A DNA stretch of 64,000 bases from Bernardetia sp963719525 (GTDB lineage: Bacteria; Bacteroidota; Bacteroidia; Cytophagales; Bernardetiaceae): assembly GCA_963719525.1 (NCBI GenBank), contig CAVRCG010000004.1:1674001-1738000 (forward strand), in the 5' to 3' direction. The notes beneath the pieces were generated by a model. The model was not told where the DNA came from and did not search any database. It saw only the letters and a list, made by a program, of their open reading frames with translations. Of this stretch, positions 44,362-52,977 are shown in pieces. The position numbers and the translations under genes are program-made. The first letter of the stretch is position 1. Each line of letters begins with the position of its first letter.

Positions 44362-45096
44362 ATGAACACTACTTTTAAGATAATCCTCTTCTCTATTTCA
44401 ATACTCCTTACTTTTTTGATAGGTTTTCAATCTTCCTGTTATGCTCAAAACGAAAGTCAAAAAAGCACACAAGAAAAAGAAATCAAAAAGGTAAGAGAAT
44501 TTGATAACCAAAAATGGAACGAACTACGTGATGGAATTAGGTATGCGAAAGAAATAGAAAAAGAGAAGAAGAAAAGTAACTTTCCTAATATACCTAAACT
44601 AAATTGGAGTTTTTTAGAAGCCTTTAAATATGTTTTTATTGCAATTGTAGTGATTTTACTGGCTGCTGTTGTAGTTTGGTTTTTTACGAAAGGAGTTTTG
44701 TTTGGAGGTAAAAAAACAAAATTAGAAGAAGAGCAGGCTGCTTTTTTGACGGAAGAAAATCTAGAAAAAGTAGAATTTGGATATTTGGAACAGGCTTTAG
44801 AAAAAGCATTATTACAACGCAATTATCGTATGGCAATTCGTATTCACTATTTATGGCTCTTGAAAGTTTTGTATGAAAAAGAACTTATCAACTGGAAAAA
44901 AGACAAAACAAATCACGCTTATATTTCAGAGTTAACTAATAAGTCTTCACAAGAATCTGCTACCAGCTTTAGAAAACTAACGCTTTGGTACGAAAAGGCG
45001 TGGTATGGAGAAGCTAAAATTGATGAAACTGATTTTGGTAATGTAGAAAATTATTTTGTTGATTTTAGAAAATCGTATGAAAGTAAGGCTGCATAA
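44362..45096 (+). CDS. DUF4129-domain membrane protein
   Basis: 244 residues. Signal or first helix (IILFSISILLTFLIGFQSSCYAQ), a charged extracytoplasmic stretch, a second helix at about 92-113 (YVFIAIVVILLAAVVVWFF), and a cytosolic C-terminal DUF4129 domain with YRMAIRIHYLWLLKVLYEKE and FRKLTLWYEKAWYGE. In other Bacteroidota this family travels with DUF58 and MoxR ATPases; here a DUF58 gene lies convergently next to it. Role in membrane or secretion functions is inferred. Confidence 0.75.
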   Translation: MNTTFKIILFSISILLTFLIGFQSSCYAQNESQKSTQEKEIKKVREFDNQKWNELRDGIRYAKEIEKEKKKSNFPNIPKLNWSFLEAFKYVFIAIVVILLAAVVVWFFTKGVLFGGKKTKLEEEQAAFLTEENLEKVEFGYLEQALEKALLQRNYRMAIRIHYLWLLKVLYEKELINWKKDKTNHAYISELTNKSSQESATSFRKLTLWYEKAWYGEAKIDETDFGNVENYFVDFRKSYESKAA

Positions 45097-45114
45097 AAAA
45101 CACTTTATTATAAC

Positions 45115-45172
45115 AAAAATGGTCATTGAAATTAAAATTTAGTTTTCTTAATTTTTCAATGACCATTTTTTT
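45115..45172. terminator. Bidirectional terminator
   Basis: AAAAATGGTCATTGAAA (45115-45131) pairs with TTTCAATGACCATTTTT (45154-45170), a 17-bp stem with A and T runs at both ends, between convergent DUF4129 and DUF58 genes. Confidence 0.85.
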
Positions 45173-45190
45173 ATCCATTAAAACTCTTTT

Positions 45191-46066
45191 CTACTTTCTC
45201 CTTGTCTTTCTCAATTTAAAAAGCTTTATAAGTTTTGGAACATAATCATCGTGGGTACTCAAGTACAAATAATCTGCTCCATAACGTTTGCAAAGATTTT
45301 CCAACTCTTCTCTTTTCTGTGTAAACTGCTTTTCAAAATGCTGACGATATTCTTTTGAAGACGTATTTACCCAAACTGATTTACCAGATTCTTTATCATA
45401 AATTTGTACAATTCCGAGTTGTGGCAAATCCTGTTCTCGTGGGTCACCTAAGTGAATGCAAATTAAATCGTGTTGTTTTGCAACTCCTTTCAAAGCAGCT
45501 TCATAATTTTCATCGATAAAATCTGAAACCAAAATCATTACACTTTTACGTTTGATGATATTCATTGCCATCGTAATCGCCTTATTCAAATTGGTTTGGT
45601 CAGAAGTGGGCTGCATATCAAAAATTACTTTCAAAATCTGTGCAGCTTGTCAATTGCCCTTATCTGGACGAACATAACGCTCCCTTTTATCACTAAAACA
45701 AAGCAGACCTACCGAACTTTGTTCACGCAAAGCCGAAATTGTCAAGACACCACAAATTTCTTTTCCAATGTCTAGTTTTTGCAGTCCTTTTGCTCCTACA
45801 CGCTGCGAAGCACTTACATCAAGCACAAAAAAAACGTTTTGTTCTTTTTCCTCTTTGTACGTATTTATATACGCTCCGTGTCCTTTTGCCGAAATATTCC
45901 AGTTAATTGTACGCACATCATCGCCATAATTATACTGACGTACATCATCAAATTCTAACCCAGAACCTTTAAAAACGGACTGACTTTCGCCCTGCATACT
46001 TGTATTTACAGACTTGCGAATCAAAACTTCGTATTTGCGAAGTTTGCTAATTATATCTTTTAACAT
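45191..46066 (-). pseudogene. DUF58 protein interrupted by an in-frame TGA
   Basis: 292 codons in a single frame. Residues 1-138 (KYEVLIRKSVNTSMQGESQS, GSGLEFDDVRQYNYGDDVRTINW, VLDVSASQRVG) are the N-terminal part and first strand of the DUF58/vWA-like fold; after PDKGN comes TGA (45650-45652), then QAAQILKVIFDMQPTSDQT to the normal end. No frameshift is involved. TGA is used as a normal stop elsewhere here (mutL, 7512). It starts 4 bases after the porQ stop codon. Nonsense mutation, readthrough or sequence error cannot be told apart from sequence alone. Confidence 0.7.
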
Positions 46067-46070
46067 AAAA

Positions 46071-47162
46071 TCAATTTTTTCTAAATAATTTTTTTGTATC
46101 CAAAGTTAGCGTAAAATTATTTGTTCCTCCTGCAATATGTGCCAAAGAACGAGAATATGCAAATTCAAACGAACGAACTCGCAAAACTCCACCAAAAGAA
46201 AAACCTACAAAAGCAGGTCTAGCTGTTACGGTTAATTCTCTTCTTCTCAAAAAATTATAACCTCCACGAACATTAAAATTCTTGCTAAAAATGATTTCTG
46301 CTCCCAAAACTACTCTACGAAGTGCTTTATCAACTGCGCTTGTTTCTTCTACAATTACTTGTCCGTTGGCATCTAAAGTTGTACTTCTTGAAGAGTCGTT
46401 GTAAGCAATATTATTCTTGAAAAGCTGTTGTAAAGTCATCGAAAAACGAACTGGCATTTTTTCAGGTTTAAAGGAAGCACCCAAAAGAATATTCATCGGC
46501 ATTCCATACTCTGAAGTTGGAGAATAATTATTAATCAAAAACCCCAAATTATTCATTACCAATCCGAAACGCAAATCTTTGTCTGGGTGTGTAAGTGTCC
46601 CTCCCAAATCCAAATAAACTCCTGTTGCATTGAACCCAGCTAATTGTGAACCAGCAATTTTGAGTGTTCCACCGACACGAAAAGCATCAAATTTCTGTGA
46701 ATTACTAACTCCAAAGCTATATTCGCTTGCATTTATTTGACCTAATGAATTACCTAATGCATCATAACTTTCTATATTTCCATAATCTAAATATTGAAAT
46801 GAAAAAGCAAGATTAGAAAAACGCCCTAGCTTATCAAAACTGTGTCCGTAAGCTAAATTTACATTACTAATTCCTGCTGAATAGCCATAATAAGCAAGCG
46901 AGAAACGATCATGTGTTTCATCTGTTAAAAGAGCTGGATTTTCGATGTGCATATTAATATCTTGCTGATTTCCTGCATCTTGTGAAGTAATATTTGCACC
47001 TCCCAGAGAGATTACTCTTGCGTGTGTAGGAAGATTTATGAACTCTAAAGAAGTTTTTCCTCCAATTTGCCCAAAAACTGAATTTTGAGAAATTAGCAAA
47101 AGAAAAAGTGAAATTAAAAAACAATTTAGAAAGAATGATTTTATAGAAAAGAATTTATACAT
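46071..47162 (-). CDS. porQ: Type IX secretion system protein PorQ-like
   Basis: 363 residues, signal sequence ending SQNSVFGQ. GGKTSLEFINLPTHARVISLGGANI followed by NPALL, LAYYGYSAGISNVNLAYGH and FQYLDYGNIESYDALGN is the PorQ/PorV-like start of the outer-membrane barrel family; the end is a series of amphipathic strands. PorQ is part of the type IX secretion system that exports CTD-tagged proteins. Lies directly upstream of the broken DUF58 gene. No other T9SS gene is in the window. Confidence 0.82.
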   Translation of the reverse strand: MYKFFSIKSFFLNCFLISLFLLLISQNSVFGQIGGKTSLEFINLPTHARVISLGGANITSQDAGNQQDINMHIENPALLTDETHDRFSLAYYGYSAGISNVNLAYGHSFDKLGRFSNLAFSFQYLDYGNIESYDALGNSLGQINASEYSFGVSNSQKFDAFRVGGTLKIAGSQLAGFNATGVYLDLGGTLTHPDKDLRFGLVMNNLGFLINNYSPTSEYGMPMNILLGASFKPEKMPVRFSMTLQQLFKNNIAYNDSSRSTTLDANGQVIVEETSAVDKALRRVVLGAEIIFSKNFNVRGGYNFLRRRELTVTARPAFVGFSFGGVLRVRSFEFAYSRSLAHIAGGTNNFTLTLDTKKLFRKN

Positions 47163-47357
47163 TTCTTATAGACAATTACGAATTGAGGATTAAGAACTGA
47201 AAGTTAGACTAAATAAAATTACAATTGTACATACTGTAAGCTCTATAGAAATTTATATTCAAAGTTGTAATTTTCACAAATTTAGTCGTTTTTATGAAAA
47301 AATATGCCTTAAAAAGGGATAAAATCTATTCGCTACAATTTTTCTATATCTTCCTTA

Positions 47358-48299
47358 CTAAGACCCGTCATTTTTATTATGTCTTCGAAAAGATAGTTCG
47401 AGTTGCTTCATTTTCTTTGCAATTTCAATCTTACCTTCTTTTTTGCCTTCCTCTATACCTTGTTTTATCCCTTCCTTTTTGCCTTCCTTTTTGCCCTCCT
47501 TCATTCCCTCCTTCATTCCCTCTTTTATTCCACGTTTTCTAGCCTTTTCCTTTTCAGACTGCAACAAGGATTGGTTGTCTAAATATAGTTTTTGCTGCCC
47601 TTCATAGAACATGCGTTCCTTCTTTGTAAAGTACATAGTTGTTAGAGTTCGGCTTGCTTTCTTTATTTCCTGTATCTTAGCCAATTCTTCAGGGAGATTT
47701 TCGTCTTTATAATAATTTGCTTTATTTAAAAAAGTAATCCAACTTTCTAAAGTTGTTTGAACGGCTTTCAAATCACCTTTAAATTTTTTGAGTTCAATAA
47801 AATACAAATCCATAAAGTCTAACCACTTAGTGGTTTCATTAGTATCATCATCTTTGAGTTTGTAACGGCGTTGATACCTCTTGTCATTAAAGAAATTAAA
47901 ATCCATTAAACTAATAACAATACACTTTTTTAGTTCGGAATAGCTAAATGTAGCATCTTTACTTTCTTCTCTTGCTATTTCTTCGTCTGTATAATCTAGT
48001 TGTGTTCCGAACATTTTGGCCCAGTAATAAAGTACTCGTCGTCCGTAAAATGAATCTCCTCGTATCTGCATTTCTATATCATATTTTACACCTTTTTCAT
48101 CTTCTGCTTTTATATCCAAAATAGACAACTTTCCCTCTGCATAATCTGAAACGTTGTAAGGATTTTTTAATGTTAGCCTAACGATTTGCTCATTTGCTGG
48201 TAAAATAGAGTTAATCAAAGACATCAATAAATCCTTGTTTTCTTCTGTTCCAAATAATTTTTTAAATACTAAATCTGTTTTTGGGTTATAAAAAGCCAT
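47358..48299 (-). CDS. Rpn/PD-(D/E)XK-family nuclease-transposase
   Basis: 313 residues from ATG 48299 (MAFYNPKTDLVFKK); the frame extends to 48362, but the added residues are not conserved. The core TDLVFKKLFGTEENKDLL, LSILDIKAEDEKGVKYDIEMQ, and YYWAKMFGTQL is the PD-(D/E)XK nuclease family seen in Rpn (recombination-promoting) proteins, with the D and ExQ active-site residues. The last 60 residues hold repeated KEG units (KEGMKEGKKEGKKEGIKQG), a charged tail of variable length. Probably a selfish or phage-related gene. Confidence 0.8.
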   Translation of the reverse strand: MAFYNPKTDLVFKKLFGTEENKDLLMSLINSILPANEQIVRLTLKNPYNVSDYAEGKLSILDIKAEDEKGVKYDIEMQIRGDSFYGRRVLYYWAKMFGTQLDYTDEEIAREESKDATFSYSELKKCIVISLMDFNFFNDKRYQRRYKLKDDDTNETTKWLDFMDLYFIELKKFKGDLKAVQTTLESWITFLNKANYYKDENLPEELAKIQEIKKASRTLTTMYFTKKERMFYEGQQKLYLDNQSLLQSEKEKARKRGIKEGMKEGMKEGKKEGKKEGIKQGIEEGKKEGKIEIAKKMKQLELSFRRHNKNDGS

Positions 48300-48523
48300 A
48301 CTATCAAGGATTAGATAATTAATGTAAAACCATTTTATAAAGATACAAAAAAACAGGTGCATACCCTATCGAAGTAGGGAGATTTCATTATTGTTTTTGT
48401 AATTTTAGTTCAACAATTAAATGTACTGACTACTGTGTTTTAAGAAACTGCTTTTAAATGTATTAAAATTAACTTAACGGACATGGTGTTCTCACAAATA
48501 ACAAGAAATAAATACTAAAAAAA

Positions 48524-49970
48524 ATGTTAGAAAGAGAAAGTTTCAGAGAATACGCTCACAAAGTAGCCGATAAAATGGCTGATTACTTAGAGAATGTAGA
48601 AAGTTTTGCTGTACTTTCGAAAGGTAGAACCTCGTCAGATTTTCAATCAAATTCCGTTGTCTGCACCAAAGGAAGGCGAATCAATGGACATTATTTTAAA
48701 GGATTTTGATGATATAATTTTGAAGGGAATGACACACTGGCAACACCCACAATTTTTTGGTTATTTTCCTGCTAATAGTAGTCCTGCTTCTGTACTTGGC
48801 GAAATGCTGACGGCTACATTGGGAGCGCAATGTATGATTTGGCAAACCTCGCCTGCTGCTGCTGAATTAGAAGAAAAAACGATGATTTGGCTGGCTGAAT
48901 GGTGTAATTTACCCAAAAATTGGCACGGAGTAATTCAAGATACAGCTTCGGCTGGCACGCTTTGTTCGATTCTGACAGCACGAGAAAAAGCGACTAATTT
49001 TCAGAGTAATACAAAAGGATTAGCTTTTTTTGATAAAAAATTTAGAACCTATTGTTCCGACCAGACACATTCTTCAATCAATAAAGCCGTCAGAATTGCA
49101 GGAATTGGAAGTGATAATCTTATCAAAATAAAAACGGATTCTAATTTTGCGATGGATATAAACGCTTTTGAAACACAGGTAAAACAAGATATACAAAACG
49201 GTTTTACGCCACTTTGGGCAGTAGCTAATCTTGGAACAACAAGCAGTACAGCCTTTGATAATGTAACTCAAATGGCTAAAATCTGTAAGAAATACAAAAT
49301 TTGGATTCACATAGATGCAGCCTATGCAGGAACAGCAGCTATTTTACCAGAGAAGCGTTATTTGTTTGAGGGAATAGAAGAGGGCGATAGTTATGTTTTC
49401 AATCCTCACAAATGGATGTTTGTAAACTTTGATTGTTCGGCTTATTATGTAAAAGATAAAGGCGCACTTATTCAGACTTTTGAAATTTTGCCAGAATATC
49501 TAAAAACAGCTTTTGATGGTAATGAAGAAACTACTGTCAATAATTATAGAGATTGGGTGGTAGCTTTGGGAAGGCGTTTTAGAGCGTTGAAACTTTGGTT
49601 TGTCATGCGAAATTTTGGACTTGATGGCATTCAAGAAAAGCTCCGTTTGCATCTTTCTTTAACCGATTATTTTACTCAAAAAATTATCAATCATTCTGAT
49701 TTTGAGCTTATTACAAATCCAGAACTCGGTTTAGTTTGTTTTAGATATTTTGATAAAACTAAAACAGAGCAAGAATTAGATAAAATTAATACACAAATTC
49801 TGCATACTCTCAACGAAACAGGAAAAGTATTTTTGTCGCATACAAAATTGAATGATAAATATGTTTTGCGCCTTTCAATTGGACAAACGTATGTAGAGAA
49901 AAAACACATTGATAGTTTTTTGGAGCTTTTGCTTTCAGTTAGTAGTGAAGAAGTTTCAGTTGGTCATTAA
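48524..49970 (+). pseudogene. PLP-dependent aromatic-type decarboxylase, frameshifted
   Basis: Two overlapping frames make one protein. Frame 1 gives MLERESFREYAHKVADKMAD and reaches SFAVLSK; frame 2 continues VEPRQIFNQIPLSAPKEGES and HWQHPQFFGYFP to the end. The shift is a surplus G in CGAAAGGTAGAA (48617-48628); dropping it joins the frames and makes 482 codons. The rest has QDTASAGTLCSIL, HIDAAYAGTAAI and NPHKWMFVNFDCSAY (PLP lysine). Family: group II decarboxylases acting on aromatic amino acids. Frameshift or sequencing artefact. Confidence 0.75.
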
Positions 49971-49989
49971 GATTCTGAATAGTAGTGGT

Positions 49990-50372
49990 TCAGAGAAATT
50001 TCTTTGGATTACTATCCTTTAGTTTTTGAAATTCTTTTTTGATAAGATGAATTAATTTAGATTCGAAGGTAAGACCAATATCCCAACTTTCATCATCGTG
50101 TCCTATCAAAATGCAGATATTTTCTTCTTCTTTACACCAAAAAACGTTTGCATTTGCACTTTTTCCAGCTTGGATTGACTTTCTTTCACTCCATTTAGTC
50201 TCATTTATAGTGTCCAGTAGTTTGAGCACTCTTTTTCTTCAAACAAGATATTGATTTCACTTCTAGAATTTGATATTTTTAAAGAGAAAAAAATATCATT
50301 TTTGTATAAAGTGATACTAACAGAATTATTTTCCAACTTTTTTGATTTATAATGAAACTTTAATTTATTCAC
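49990..50372 (-). pseudogene. Unknown small gene with a likely frameshift
   Basis: From GTG 50372 the frame reads NKLKFHYKSKKLENNSVSI, then LFEEKECSNYWTL and a TAA at 50205-50207. The overlapping frame takes over there: INETKWSERKSIQAG, NVFWCKEEENICILIGHDDESWDIGLTF, to 49990. Joining near 50205-50210 gives about 127 residues of continuous, plausible protein. An ORF starting at the GTG of 50229 would otherwise be 79 residues. Family unknown; the GHDDESWDIGLTF segment resembles small stand-alone proteins of immunity or response type, but this is not certain. Confidence 0.45.
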
Positions 50373-50400
50373 TAGGAAAAAGGTATGCCTTTTTTCTAGT
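50373..50400. repeat. Inverted repeat between divergent genes
   Basis: TAGGAAAAAGG-TATG-CCTTTTTTCTA with one mismatch, between the frameshifted gene and the HAD gene. Placed where both promoters should be; could be an operator or a transcribed hairpin. Confidence 0.45.
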
Positions 50401-50423
50401 GATATTTTGTATAAATGATTCTT

Positions 50424-50891
50424 ATGAAAAACGTAATTATTTTAGATTTAGATGGTGTTTTGATTACAACTCCCACTTGGAAAGCTGATGAAATGGATTT
50501 TGATGGTTATTCTGCATTCAATAAAAAATGTGTGGAAAACTTTAATGTTTTAACTCAAAACTTAGATTGTGAGTTATGGCTTTCTTCAACTAGGAGAATG
50601 AATAAGACTTTACAAGAATTTAGAAAAATATTTTCTAATAGGAATTTAAAAAAAGAGATAACAGGATTTTTATCTACCACAGATTATCAAACACCAAGAA
50701 TTAAAGAAATAGAATCTTTTTTGAAAGATGAAGCAATAGATAATTTTCTAATTTTAGATGATGATTCTAGTTTGCATAATCTGGAAGAAAAATATAAGAA
50801 ATTTTGGGTTCAAGCAAGTTTGCTTGTAGGTTTCAATTCAGAAAAGTTAGAGAAAGCAAAACAGATTATTGAGCATTTTTGGAAAATTTAA
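50424..50891 (+). CDS. HAD-superfamily hydrolase (PNK/Swiss-army-knife type)
   Basis: 155 residues from ATG 50424; ATG at 50415 is an alternative. NVIILDLDGVLITTPTW carries motif I (two Asp), LWLSSTRRM motif II, and NFLILDDDSSLHNLEEKY motif IV. The small size and lack of a cap fit the HAD domain known from RNA-repair proteins (HAD_SAK type), acting on phosphate ends or a small substrate. Lies in the decayed region, but the frame looks intact. Confidence 0.65.
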   Translation: MKNVIILDLDGVLITTPTWKADEMDFDGYSAFNKKCVENFNVLTQNLDCELWLSSTRRMNKTLQEFRKIFSNRNLKKEITGFLSTTDYQTPRIKEIESFLKDEAIDNFLILDDDSSLHNLEEKYKKFWVQASLLVGFNSEKLEKAKQIIEHFWKI

Positions 50892-50912
50892 ACTAAAATG
50901 AAGATTTACACC

Positions 50913-51122
50913 TTAATCTCTGATACGAATCATATCACTATCAATTTCTATCAAAAAACTATCTGTTGAAAGATAAGTATAGATAAAATCAAAATTTTCA
51001 TCTAAAATATTTATCAAGTCTTTCGTACTAATATTGCCTAGATTGATTTTGATTAACTTTTTAGGAGAATTATTTAAGAAATGGCTGTTTTGAAAATCTG
51101 AATCTTTACTCATCAGCGTATA
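50913..51122 (-). pseudogene. DUF5615 (PIN-like toxin) gene, C-terminal stump
   Basis: The frame read from about 51122 gives YTLMSKDSDF, then NNSPKKLIKINLGNISTKDLINIL, the second half of the DUF5615 PIN-like family (kDsDF and PPKxIxLxxGN). The first half, with the DEN box, is missing: sequence before 51123 belongs to the transposase remnant. The ORF starting at ATG 51113 (66 codons) is therefore probably not a complete gene. Confidence 0.6.
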
Positions 51123-51132
51123 ATCCTGACAA

Positions 51133-51266
51133 CTACGGACTTTCTCCTTTTATTTGTTTCATAAATTCATCAATTTGTTGTTGGGTAATATTTTCTTTTT
51201 CCATCCATTCTATAATTTCTTGATGATGAGCCAACTTTTCAAGCACTTTGAGAATGAAGAACAAGA
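51133..51266 (-). pseudogene. IS4-like transposase, last ~43 codons
   Basis: LFFILKVLEKLAHHQEIIEW then MEKENITQQQIDEFMKQIKGESP, nearly the same as the end of the fragment at 7735-8067. Flanked on one side by the DUF5615 stump and on the other by the end of a methyltransferase gene. Confidence 0.75.
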
Positions 51267-51411
51267 TAGTCCACCCTTTGGAGGTAATGCAAATGAATAT
51301 AGAGATATTTTTAAACCTTATTTTGAAATAAAAAACTTGAAAAGATGTTACAATAGCATCAAACCACGACAAGGAACAGAACTTTTTATAGAATTTGTGA
51401 AACCAATTTAG
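51265..51411 (+). pseudogene. Methyltransferase (thiopurine type), C-terminal stump
   Basis: DSPPFGGNANEYRDIFKPYF, then NSIKPRQGTELFIEFV: the end of small SAM-dependent methyltransferases of the TPMT-like group (PPF-G, YNSIxPRxGxELFI). About 49 codons remain, starting at the junction with the transposase remnant. The N-terminal SAM-binding part is absent. Confidence 0.6.
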
Positions 51412-51534
51412 AAATTAGATTTTAGAAGTTAGAATGAACTGCAAATTTAGTTTATTAAGTAATCTATTCTAACAAAAAATAAAAACAAAACGTTTTCATA
51501 ATTAATAATTTATCATTTAAAAAAATATAGAATT

Positions 51535-51714
51535 ATGAGCAGTAAAATGGCATTGATTGCATTTATTTTAGTTATGTCTGTTCTTTTTCCAGCAGCAGGT
51601 TATTTTATGGATTATATGCGCCACCGAAAATATAGAATGTTGGATAAAGATGATGTGAGGAATAATCTTGTCGATGGAAATAATGAGAAAAGTTTGGAAG
51701 TAGAAGAGAAATAA
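51535..51714 (+). CDS. Small single-helix membrane protein
   Basis: 59 residues: MSSKMALIAFILVMSVLFPA begins a membrane helix of about 20 residues, followed by a charged tail (YMRHRKYRMLDKDDVR, then acidic to the end). Not an obvious family. ATG follows an AT-rich leader; a hairpin terminator begins at once after the stop. The terminator sequence is repeated at 52850. Confidence 0.5.
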   Translation: MSSKMALIAFILVMSVLFPAAGYFMDYMRHRKYRMLDKDDVRNNLVDGNNEKSLEVEEK

Positions 51715-51755
51715 ATACAAAAACCGTTTTTAGAGTAATTCTAAAAACGGTTTTA
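51711..51755. repeat. 45-bp direct repeat / terminator, left copy
   Basis: ATAAATACAAAAACCG begins a stem AAACCGTTTTTA/TAAAAACGGTTT. It equals 52850-52894 in 43 of 45 positions. It ends the small gene at 51714 on one side and the toxin gene at 51753 on the other, so it probably terminates both. Confidence 0.85.
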
Positions 51756-52202
51756 TTCGTTCAATAGCTTTGCATATTTTTTACTAATGGCATCAGAATT
51801 TTTTAAGCAATTTATTAACTCCTCAAATAACCGTTTTTTCATCTTTCCCCAAACTTCATAGTTTTCGTTTTCAGTAGGATAATTATTTTTTAGATAATCT
51901 ATGTTTTCTGTGTTTATCTGTTTTCCGTAAATATGAGTTGTAAAATCAAACTTTTTGCTACACGTAGTTACAAATTCTGCTTTTGAAATTATAAAACAAT
52001 TCAAATCAATTTCTGGAAGTTCTATACAACCACGAGCAACAAGGTCTTTTTGTGGAATATGGTCTTTACGAGTAGGCAAACTAGCCAATATATAAGCATC
52101 ATTTATATTTTTCAGAATTACAAAATACTTGTTTTTGGGTTCTGATTTACCATTTTTGAAATAATAAGGCGTAAAATAAAGAATCGTTCCTGCTTCGTAC
52201 AT
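51753..52202 (-). CDS. Putative toxin partner of the Panacea antitoxin
   Basis: 149 residues. YEAGTILYFTPYYFKNGKSE, then KYFVILKNINDAYILASLPT and GCIELPEIDLNCFIISK: a small beta-rich fold of the kind seen in MazF/PemK-like and mobile-element proteins. 14 bases separate it from the DUF4065 gene just upstream. In PanAT systems the gene next to a Panacea antitoxin encodes a toxin; the identity is therefore inferred from its neighbour, not from a motif. Confidence 0.5.
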   Translation of the reverse strand: MYEAGTILYFTPYYFKNGKSEPKNKYFVILKNINDAYILASLPTRKDHIPQKDLVARGCIELPEIDLNCFIISKAEFVTTCSKKFDFTTHIYGKQINTENIDYLKNNYPTENENYEVWGKMKKRLFEELINCLKNSDAISKKYAKLLNE

Positions 52203-52216
52203 AATTTGTAGATACG

Positions 52217-52789
52217 TTAATTAAAAAGTTGATATTCTTCATAAATTGATTTTTTGCGCTCATCGTTTTGTATCAATAAAGATAAATCTATTTCAAAATC
52301 AGTAGAGTTTATTTTTTCATTCTCTAAGTCTTCTAAAATACCGTTTTCTTTAGCGATTGTATGCCACAAAGTACCCTCCTTATGTGTATAAAGAACTAAA
52401 TCTTTTTCGCTAAGATTTCCAAATTGCTCAACAATATCTTTTAATAATTTTAATTCATTGTTAGAAAACTCATCATCACAAAACTCACTTTTTGCTACAA
52501 AAAAGGATTTATCATTTTCTCTTTTTCTATCTATAAAATCTTTGAGTAAAGAAGGTGTGTCGGATAATTCTATAAAAATATCTTTATCAACAGTTCCAAA
52601 TTTCCAAACTTCATAAGTAAGGTTTAAAAATGGAGTTCCTCCTTTTTGAGTTGATTTTTCATCAAGAATGTAAAGTAATTTTAATAATTTTATTTTAGAT
52701 AATTCAGTGATATTTTCAATTAGAAATAATACAGTATTTCCTATTTTATTAATTTGTTCGGTAGTATATTTTTTATAATATGAATTCAT
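52217..52789 (-). CDS. DUF4065/Panacea-domain antitoxin
   Basis: 190 residues. ITELSKIKLLKLLYILDEKS, FLNLTYEVWKFGTVDKDIF, then LKDIVEQFGNLSEKDLVLYTHKEG make the SocA/Panacea (DUF4065) fold. This domain is the antitoxin in PanAT systems, where it pairs with very diverse toxins. It comes first, the presumed toxin second. The pair lies exactly between two 45-bp direct repeats. Confidence 0.75.
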   Translation of the reverse strand: MNSYYKKYTTEQINKIGNTVLFLIENITELSKIKLLKLLYILDEKSTQKGGTPFLNLTYEVWKFGTVDKDIFIELSDTPSLLKDFIDRKRENDKSFFVAKSEFCDDEFSNNELKLLKDIVEQFGNLSEKDLVLYTHKEGTLWHTIAKENGILEDLENEKINSTDFEIDLSLLIQNDERKKSIYEEYQLFN

Positions 52790-52849
52790 TGTAAATCAAG
52801 TATTTAGTAAAATATGTAGAGTACAAAGATACGAAAATTAAGCGAAATT

Positions 52850-52894
52850 ATAAATACAAAAACCGTTTCTAGAGTAATTCCAAAAACGGTTTTA
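52850..52894. repeat. 45-bp direct repeat / terminator, right copy
   Basis: Same sequence as 51711-51755 with two T-to-C changes. Lies between the promoter side of the DUF4065 gene and the end of the WGR-like gene. Followed by a stretch of AACTTCTAAAATCTGACTTC-like simple sequence to about 52975. Confidence 0.85.
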
Positions 52895-52977
52895 CTTTGC
52901 ATTTACTTCTGATTTCTAAAATCGCAATTCATAATTCGCATTTACTTCTAACTTCTAAAATCTGACTTCAGACTTTA

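Noticed and set aside
45650..45652. TGA as selenocysteine codon in the DUF58 gene
   Set aside because: DUF58 has no redox site at this position and no SECIS-like hairpin stands out directly after the codon.
47440..47545. CRISPR-like repeat
   Set aside because: The repeat is a protein-coding KEG array without spacers of constant length.
51133..51372. A 79-aa gene on the minus strand
   Set aside because: Only the last 43 codons resemble anything (a transposase tail); the first part is antisense to the methyltransferase stump.
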